Assembly (NCBI RefSeq): GCF_014202905.1 | Contig: NZ_JACHHY010000002.1 | Coordinates: 62,001-126,000, forward strand | Length of the DNA stretch: 64,000 nt | From: Chitinivorax tropicus | Lineage (GTDB): Bacteria > Pseudomonadota > Gammaproteobacteria > Burkholderiales > SCOH01 | Direction of reading: 5' to 3' | Shown here: positions 58,305 through 64,000 of the stretch, in pieces | Layout: the number at the start of each line of letters is the position of its first letter | Position numbering within the stretch: position 1 is the stretch's first letter | Made by a program: the position numbers and the translations under genes | The notes under the pieces: generated by a model | What the model saw: the letters and a program-made list of their open reading frames with translations, nothing else | Told to the model about the DNA's origin: nothing | Database searches by the model: none

Positions 58305-58678
58305 TCTCTCATTCGCCACCTACACCACAAGCCCTTCGCTCAGAAGGGCTTTTTTATTGCATCATCATAAATCAATTAAAATTAATGACATGGAAATACA
58401 AAACCCATTGAATGGATACATTCAGACATGAAAATATTGCTTCATTAGCTAATTCAAATATAATCTGTCAATTGGCATAGTTAAGCATATCCTTTGCACA
58501 CAAGGCATCACATGGTTAATAAATGAATGCCACACTTGCTGCCACTCCACCGGTTATACCTTCCGGCCATGCGATTTAAAATCGCCCCATCCCAATGTGT
58601 GGCCATTACCAAGCCATCACATTTTTATAAAACATATAAAAATCAATAATTTTTCATTTTATAAATAAAGACTTCCCC
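58305..58678. other. AT-rich spacer between metH and the lipoprotein gene
   Basis: Holds the metH terminator, then about 300 AT-rich bases with no supported gene. The last 60 bases are almost all A and T, suited to a promoter for the lipoprotein gene. No repeat was identified. Confidence 0.5.
58329..58355 (+). terminator. Rho-independent terminator of metH
   Basis: AAGCCCTTC (58329-58337) pairs with GAAGGGCTT (58343-58351) around a five-base loop, and the T-run continues to 58355. Confidence 0.93.
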
Positions 58679-59506
58679 ATGCTCAACTCAATCAGACTGA
58701 TCATCGTACTGAGTCTCGCCACCATCATGATGGGCTGCTCTCACCGCATTGTCATTACTCCAGCGGCGGGCACGGTGAAAGCAACATCGCCCAATGACAA
58801 AATCAACCGCACCGTTGCCTATGTGATGACTGAGGCGCAGCGCTCGAAACAAGTCACCACCGCAGCTGGTGGTGGCGATAAGGTCAGCTATTTCCCATAC
58901 CGCGATTTGGAAGCTTCATTGTCTTCCGTGTTGAGTGACGTGTTCAGCAAAGTGCAAGCCGCCAGCTCCATTGCAGAAGCCAATAAAATTGGAGGTATTG
59001 ATTTGATATTGACACCTACCATTTCAACCCATTCCTCTTCAAAAAGCATGTTCACTTGGCCACCAACGGATTTCACCGTCACAATCAGCTCTGTGATGAC
59101 AGATAGTGAGGGAAATCAAATTTGGCAAAATGTCGCTCAGGGAGCTGGTCATGCCTCATTTAGTGAATTCAAATCAGATTTCCCTCTTTCTGCTAAACGA
59201 GCCAGCGCAGACGCAATGAACAAGCTCCGTCATGCGCTATTGGAAGCCAAGGAGCTGGCAGGCGAACGGAGTCAGGTCATACCTCCTCACAAAGCAGACA
59301 ATTCCCCGCCCATGCGAGCCAAAAGCAGGAAATTTGGAGAATGGTCATATGTTGCCGAGCAGTACGCTGCCAGCCAAGACTGTCACGGGGCTGCATGGCT
59401 GATTGGTCAGGAAGGTGTGCAGCAGATGTATGAAGTGGACTGCCGCTCAGGCCGGCGTTTGATGGTGCAGTGCATGAATGGCAGCTGCAAGGAAAAGAAA
59501 ACATAA
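58679..59506 (+). CDS. Putative outer-membrane lipoprotein of unknown function
   Basis: A 275-residue protein with a lipoprotein leader: hydrophobic IRLIIVLSLATIMM ending in GC (Cys 20) followed by SHR. Residues about 45-190 form a mixed region with FPYRDLEASLSSVLSDVFSKVQAA and IDLILTPTISTHSSS, the look of a periplasmic trimer- or TolB-like lipoprotein domain, plus WQNVAQGAGHA. The C-terminal part (about 220-275) is cysteine-rich: SQDCHGAAWL, VDCRSGRRLMVQCMNGSCKEKK. I do not recognise the family with certainty. It stands alone, with a terminator after it. Confidence 0.7.
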   Translation: MLNSIRLIIVLSLATIMMGCSHRIVITPAAGTVKATSPNDKINRTVAYVMTEAQRSKQVTTAAGGGDKVSYFPYRDLEASLSSVLSDVFSKVQAASSIAEANKIGGIDLILTPTISTHSSSKSMFTWPPTDFTVTISSVMTDSEGNQIWQNVAQGAGHASFSEFKSDFPLSAKRASADAMNKLRHALLEAKELAGERSQVIPPHKADNSPPMRAKSRKFGEWSYVAEQYAASQDCHGAAWLIGQEGVQQMYEVDCRSGRRLMVQCMNGSCKEKKT

Positions 59507-59529
59507 GCCGGATAGGCTTCCCACATCAG

Positions 59530-59555
59530 AGCCATGGCCACGCCATGGCTTTTTT
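59530..59555 (+). terminator. Terminator after the lipoprotein gene
   Basis: AGCCATGG (59530-59537) and CCATGGCT (59543-59550), five-base loop, followed by TTTTT. Confidence 0.88.
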
Positions 59556-59641
59556 GTTGGCATGGCGTCTATCACGGGCGGATACCTCTTTCTGGCAACT
59601 CCAGCTAAAATGCCATTTTTCCACCTGTATCTTTGTACACC

Positions 59642-61801
59642 ATGACCTCTCGTTCCCTATTGGAAGGCTTGAATCCCGAGCAATTGGCGGCTGTGACGTT
59701 GCCTAAACAAGCAGCGCTGATTCTGGCTGGGGCGGGGAGTGGCAAGACGCGGGTGTTGACGACGCGGATTGCGTGGTTACTGCAAACAGGGCAGGTCAGC
59801 CCTCAGGGCATTTTGGCGGTGACGTTCACCAATAAGGCTGCAAAGGAGATGCTGACCCGTATTTCAGCAATGCTGCCGATCAATACCCGTGGAATGTGGA
59901 TCGGCACATTCCACGGCATCTGCAATCGGTTGTTGCGTGCACACCACCGCGAAGCAGGGTTGCCGGAAGCATTTCAGATCATGGACAGCCAGGATCAACT
60001 ATCCCTGATCAAGCGCTTGCTGAAGGCACTCAATATCGATGACGAGAAATATCCAGCCAAGCAATTGCAGCACTTTATCAATGGCAACAAAGAGGCTGGC
60101 CTGCGAGCGGCGCAGGTGGTGCCATACGATGATTTCACCAAGCGACTGGTCGAGCTGTATGCGGCATATGAAGAGCAATGCCAACGCGAAGGGGCCGTCG
60201 ATTTTGCAGAGCTATTGCTGCGCTGCTTTGAATTGCTGACCCGCAACGCAATGCTGCGCGACCACTACCGCGAGCGTTTCCAGCATATTCTGGTGGATGA
60301 ATTTCAAGACACCAACAAGCTGCAATACCTATGGCTGAAGTTGATTGCAGGCGATCAGGCAGCCATTTTCGCGGTGGGGGATGATGACCAGTCCATCTAT
60401 GCCTTTCGCGGTGCACAAGTCGGCAATATGTTCGATTTCGAGCGCGATTATCAGGTCAAGAATGTCATCAAGCTGGAGCAGAACTACCGCTCATTCGGCA
60501 ATATCCTGGACGCAGCCAACACACTCATCCAACACAATGGCACCCGCCTGGGCAAGAATCTGTGGACATCAGCTGGCAGCGGACAACCATTACGGGTTTA
60601 CGAAGGCAGCACCGACCTCGATGAAGCGGCTTTTCTCGTGGAAGAAGTCAAGCAACTGCATCGCGAAGGGCTAGCGCTGCAGAACATGGCCATTCTGTAT
60701 CGATCCAACGCCCAATCTCGCGTCATCGAGCATCAACTGTTCTCAACCGGCGTCCCATATCGGGTGTATGGTGGCCTACGCTTTTTCGAACGGCAGGAAA
60801 TCAAACATGCGCTGGCGTATTTGCGGTTGATTGCCAACAACGACGATGATGGCGCGCTGCTACGTGTGATCAATTTCCCGACCCGTGGGATCGGGGCGCG
60901 AACCATTGAAAGCATCCAAAGCAACGCGCGGCTGTCTCGGGCGTCTTTGTGGCAGGCCGCCTGCTCAGGGGGCGGTAGTGGGCGCAGTGGTGCAGCGGTG
61001 GCCCAGTTCGTGAATCTGATCGAGGACATGCGGCGTCGTAGCGAGGGCCTGACCTTGCCTGAACAAGTTGACATGATGCTGGATCAGAGCGGGCTACGGG
61101 CGTTTTATCACTCGGAAAAAGATGGTCAGGACCGCCTCGACAACTTGAATGAATTGATCAATGCAGCCATGAATTATCTGGCAGAAGCCGATGACCGATC
61201 ACTGACTGGGTTTCTGGCGCATGCCTCGTTGGAGGCGGGTGATCATCAAGCAGATGCTGGCGCGGACGCCCTGCAGCTGATGACCGTCCACTCGGCCAAG
61301 GGGCTGGAATTCGATGCGGTATTCATCACCGGGCTGGAGGAAGGTTTGTTCCCGCACGAAAATGCATCGCTCGATCCAGCAGGCCTGGAGGAAGAGCGGC
61401 GACTGATGTATGTAGCCATCACCCGTGCCCGGCAAAAGCTGTATCTGACCCTGTCGCAAAGCCGCATGCTGCATGGCCAGACACGATATAACGTGGGCTC
61501 CCGCTTTCTGATTGAAATCCCGGCCAACCTGCTCCATTGGCTCAACAAGGCACAACCTGCCCCCAAGATGGGCGGTTTTGCGCCAGCCGGCAATTCATCT
61601 GCGCGCCCCACCCGGTCAGCACAAGCAGAGCATGGCTTTCACATTGGGCAAAGCGTGCTCCATGCCAAATTCGGGGTTGGCGTCATTATCGACTGCGAAG
61701 GCAGTGGCGGCGGGGCCCATGTGCAAGTCAATTTTGGTGGCAGCCATGGGATCAAGTGGTTGACGCTTCGTTCTGTTGACATGCTCACCGCATCCTCCTG
61801 A
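59642..61801 (+). CDS. uvrD: DNA helicase II (UvrD-type superfamily 1 helicase)
   Basis: ATP-driven 3'-5' helicase of nucleotide-excision and mismatch repair. Visible motifs: Q-motif LNPEQLAAV, Walker A LILAGAGSGKTRVLT, Ia ILAVTFTNKAAKEM, II ILVDEFQDTNKLQY, III AVGDDDQSIYAFRGA, IV KLEQNYRS, V MTVHSAKGLEFDAVFITGLEEG, VI EERRLMYVAITRA. The C-terminal 60 residues carry the UvrD tudor-like piece HIGQSVLHAKFGVGVI. With the ATG at 59642 it has 719 residues (E. coli 720); a TTG three codons upstream is possible. The ribosome site is weak. Confidence 0.95.
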   Translation: MTSRSLLEGLNPEQLAAVTLPKQAALILAGAGSGKTRVLTTRIAWLLQTGQVSPQGILAVTFTNKAAKEMLTRISAMLPINTRGMWIGTFHGICNRLLRAHHREAGLPEAFQIMDSQDQLSLIKRLLKALNIDDEKYPAKQLQHFINGNKEAGLRAAQVVPYDDFTKRLVELYAAYEEQCQREGAVDFAELLLRCFELLTRNAMLRDHYRERFQHILVDEFQDTNKLQYLWLKLIAGDQAAIFAVGDDDQSIYAFRGAQVGNMFDFERDYQVKNVIKLEQNYRSFGNILDAANTLIQHNGTRLGKNLWTSAGSGQPLRVYEGSTDLDEAAFLVEEVKQLHREGLALQNMAILYRSNAQSRVIEHQLFSTGVPYRVYGGLRFFERQEIKHALAYLRLIANNDDDGALLRVINFPTRGIGARTIESIQSNARLSRASLWQAACSGGGSGRSGAAVAQFVNLIEDMRRRSEGLTLPEQVDMMLDQSGLRAFYHSEKDGQDRLDNLNELINAAMNYLAEADDRSLTGFLAHASLEAGDHQADAGADALQLMTVHSAKGLEFDAVFITGLEEGLFPHENASLDPAGLEEERRLMYVAITRARQKLYLTLSQSRMLHGQTRYNVGSRFLIEIPANLLHWLNKAQPAPKMGGFAPAGNSSARPTRSAQAEHGFHIGQSVLHAKFGVGVIIDCEGSGGGAHVQVNFGGSHGIKWLTLRSVDMLTASS

Positions 61802-62479
61802 AACCCATCGACGTGAGGGGACAGCATCGCTGAAAAATGCCAGCATCCATGCAACATAACTGGTTTTTCCCCTCACCGACTCCCAGTCGCTAGTAGCGTC
61901 CCAGTAGTTTGTTTTTCCCGACTGAACCACGGCAGATTGATCAGCACGCCGCACATTCATAGTCTGCATCGACACGCTGCCCCCAAGCCGAGCCCGCCAC
62001 ACAGATCGGGGAGCAACGCAAAGCATGCGCCAAACCGGCCACGCATACCCACACCACCGATTCGCAGGCACCTGGGCCGGGTTTGGTAGTATTTGATGAC
62101 TCGCACACTTGCTACCCCCCAAGAAAGCACACGCTCAGCGCCTCTGCGGCGCGAAACATGCGAGCACCTGATCAGCTCAGCAATAGGGGTTAGGTTGTTG
62201 ACAACCTCTGGATGCAGGGTGGTTCTGTCAAACCAATGCAAATGATCCACATAGCGGCTTGCCTTTGAGGGGAGAGGCTCGGTGGTCAGACCCTCCAGAC
62301 AACACAGGCTGCAGGTAGGGAGAAATGTCCACAAGCCATCTCGTCACCCGGGACAAGTGAATTTGACAAAAATGACTACAGACCCCATTTGTGGAACTTT
62401 TCCGACCATTTCCTACCTTAACTCATGCATGTTGCAGGTATTGACATAAATATGTTGTGGAATGGGAAGGAGTACTTTT
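61802..62479. other. Long gene-poor stretch upstream of an orphan gene
   Basis: About 680 bases with open frames on the minus strand that do not look like proteins. TTGACA at 62362 and again near 62440 could serve as -35 elements for the next gene. A short repeat of CCCAGT/CCCAGTAG near 61887-61911 is seen but is too short to mean much. It may be remnant of lost genes. Confidence 0.4.
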
Positions 62480-63412
62480 GTGGGAATCGTAGGCAAAAAG
62501 CAGTTGAAGGGTATTGTCGGCGGGTATGGCCCTGATGATTGGGTGCTTGCGGGAATTGAATCCGTTGCGCCGAGCGTCGATGCAGGCCTTGCAGCCCAAG
62601 CTGCAATCAATGCAGCGCTAGGCGGTGTTTCTACCGTCAGTGTCGGGGGAGGGGCATGCCAGCTTGTTCAATCCATTGTAAAACTATGTCGAAAAAACGA
62701 AGATCCTGTTGACAATTTGTATTTTGTAATGAATGACCTTGGTGGCAGAGGATCGCCGTGTACCAAGGATTACCTGAAGAGCCGTATACACAAGCAAGTT
62801 TTTTCTGGGGCAGTAGGTACCGCTTCCACCGCTTTATCTGCTGTATCGGTTGTTGATATTGCCGGGGTGGTCAACCATACCGGCGCATTGGCAAGCACCG
62901 GCGCACATCTGGTGAAACTGCATGCAATTGCCAAACGCTATCGATCCAGCAAGACCATTGCGGACTGGTTGGCTCTGGTCATCAAACTGAAAGCGATGAA
63001 GGTAGGCATGCGCGGCATACAACTAGGCTCTTCATTTCTGGGGGCGGTGGGTGCAGGTCTGGGGGAAGCTGGCGGCGCCGCTGCCACAGGATTGAGTGGT
63101 GCGTCAGCGGCACTGGGCGGATTGGCTGGAATAGGCAAAATCGGATATGCAAATAGTTTGCCTTATGTCGTCGGAGCACTGTCGATGGAGATACATTGGC
63201 GCGCCCACCAAGAACAGGTGCTGCTGTGTGGTTTGAAACAATTGAACGGTGGAACAGGCCCAGCTACACAGATCATTCAGGAATTGTTTACCAGGCGGCA
63301 TTTGTCCAAATTTGCACCAAGAAAACTTGGGGGCGGGGAATACAATTCACTACAGATCATTCGTGAGCCTGGTGGGTGGGCATGTATCCACGACAAATTG
63401 ATGATGCTGTAA
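62480..63412 (+). CDS. Unrecognised Gly/Ala-rich protein
   Basis: From GTG at 62480, which has AAGGAG seven bases before it, the product is 310 residues; an ATG at 62462 in frame would cover the ribosome site itself. The middle (about 105-230) is rich in Ala, Gly, Ser and Val with amphipathic stretches (SGAVGTASTALSAVSVVDIAG; GAVGAGLGEAGGAAATGLSG), which could form membrane-active helices. Small polar blocks flank it, and the end reads IIREPGGWACIHDKLMML. Four cysteines lie in the first 100 residues. No family is recognised and no neighbours are coupled. It could be a secreted or pore-forming effector, but nothing proves it. Confidence 0.65.
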   Translation: MGIVGKKQLKGIVGGYGPDDWVLAGIESVAPSVDAGLAAQAAINAALGGVSTVSVGGGACQLVQSIVKLCRKNEDPVDNLYFVMNDLGGRGSPCTKDYLKSRIHKQVFSGAVGTASTALSAVSVVDIAGVVNHTGALASTGAHLVKLHAIAKRYRSSKTIADWLALVIKLKAMKVGMRGIQLGSSFLGAVGAGLGEAGGAAATGLSGASAALGGLAGIGKIGYANSLPYVVGALSMEIHWRAHQEQVLLCGLKQLNGGTGPATQIIQELFTRRHLSKFAPRKLGGGEYNSLQIIREPGGWACIHDKLMML

Positions 63413-63742
63413 TATACTGATATCAAACAAAAAATGGGTGAGTTTATACTCGCCCTTTCATTTTTTCCTCCTTATATTCTTTCAGGCAAAGCAGCCGCGA
63501 TCTTCAGAGATAGCCACACTGATTGGCTGAATCCATTGACAACCCGTCTTGTCGCCTTGCGCTTTGCGCTTTGCTCGCACATACAACTTAGCCTTTCAAG
63601 CAGACAGGGAAAGGCATGGCATCTCACATAACAGGTTGCGAGGTATGTGATAGGCGTGCCAGCACAGCCCACCAGTTGCCAGACTTCACGCCAGTGATCA
63701 GCTAAAATAATGATATCGCCATTATCACAACTGCCCACTGCC
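63413..63742. other. Spacer before the response-regulator gene
   Basis: Holds a terminator for the preceding gene and otherwise no supported gene. Confidence 0.5.
63436..63458 (+). terminator. Terminator after the Gly/Ala-rich gene
   Basis: GGGTGAG (63436-63442) and CTCGCCC (63449-63455), one G-T pair, six-base loop, followed by TTT then CATTTTTT. Confidence 0.8.
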
Positions 63743-64000
63743 GTGAACCGCCTGCCCAATGCCCTGACCGACATCGCGCTGCAAAACTCGCGACAGATGG
63801 ATGACCCACATCACGAACAGATCAATTATGCGCAGCAACTCTTTCTGGTGGTTGATAATGTGCCAGAGATGCGCCAGTCAATGGCGTTCACCTTGTCGGC
63901 AATCGGTGCCAATAAGGTCGAATTTGCCACGCGCGTGGGGGATGCCCTTGCCAAGATCCAGAAGCAGGATATCGACATCATCCTGTGCGATTACGACTTG
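63743..64000 (+). CDS. Response-regulator receiver domain protein, 5' part only
   Basis: The frame runs off the window. From GTG at 63743 (ATG at 63710 and 63797 are alternatives) it encodes a receiver domain: QQLFLVVDNVPEMRQSM gives the first strand with the acidic site partly replaced (VVDN rather than VVDD), and DIDIILCDYDL at the end carries the phospho-accepting aspartate in CDYDL. The same style occurs in receiver proteins with TPR tails in other proteobacteria, but the rest is not visible. No histidine kinase lies beside it in the window. Confidence 0.8.
   Translation, partial: MNRLPNALTDIALQNSRQMDDPHHEQINYAQQLFLVVDNVPEMRQSMAFTLSAIGANKVEFATRVGDALAKIQKQDIDIILCDYDL

Noticed and set aside
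61616-62334. Minus-strand frames of 125-168 codons downstream of uvrD
   Set aside because: Composition is rich in Cys, Trp and Arg as in antisense or non-coding frames, with no ribosome sites or family match.
1-64000. CRISPR arrays, rRNA or tRNA genes
   Set aside because: No regularly spaced repeats and no cloverleaf or rRNA-like sequence was seen in the gaps between genes; a computational scan was not possible.

Overview
The window reads as chromosomal DNA of a Gram-negative betaproteobacterium. The signs are a maltoporin, a lipoprotein, a complete rpiR/hexR-linked Entner-Doudoroff block, a type I GAPDH, a separate N-acetylglutamate synthase and dTDP-rhamnose genes. Gene content and protein style suggest Neisseriales-type organisms (Chitinivorax/Chitinimonas/Chromobacterium-like). 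That placement is inference; no rRNA or tRNA gene is visible to test it.

Layout. 1-7.6 kb (minus strand): yggX-ppk1, a periplasmic binding protein overlapping a GGDEF/EAL sensor, and argA. 8.2-9.5 kb: an NSS-family sodium symporter. 9.6-12.8 kb (minus): the purine operon purE-purK-alkD-like-purC. 13-17.3 kb (plus): an ArnT-like glycosyltransferase and an orphan hybrid-free sensor histidine kinase. 17.35-19.43 kb: a 2.1-kb mobile cassette bounded by Tn3-family terminal inverted repeats. It carries two overlapping cargo genes and a 58-residue stump of a serine resolvase, with no transposase.

19.5-38.3 kb is a carbohydrate block. It holds gap, then lamB-alpha-glucosidase-malK-malE-malF-malG, eda, edd, and divergently zwf-pgl-glk-hexR and pgi. 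Together they describe maltodextrin entry through LamB, MalEFGK2 import, hydrolysis to glucose, phosphorylation, and Entner-Doudoroff breakdown to pyruvate and glyceraldehyde-3-phosphate. A strong terminator-like hairpin lies between lamB and the rest of the mal operon, a folded spacer lies between malE and malF, and several TGTA/TACA dyads (HexR-operator candidates) lie between edd and zwf.

38.3-54.3 kb is mostly minus-strand housekeeping: a tight five-gene run (prpF-like with a long basic tail, VOC protein, DUF1853, flavodoxin-like, GIY-YIG), a holin-4-like membrane protein, miaB, a dTDP-L-rhamnose operon headed by a UDP-sugar epimerase, rppH, ttcA-speE-like, an RsuA-family pseudouridine synthase, a DUF3617 protein, an S4 protein, a YqiA-like esterase and a FimV-C-like protein. 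54.6-58.3 kb is metH with two MetR-type sites in front. 58.7-64 kb holds a lipoprotein, uvrD, an unrecognised Gly/Ala-rich protein, and the start of a response-regulator gene that runs off the window. Most of the window is ordinary; the Tn3-type cassette is the clearest accessory element.
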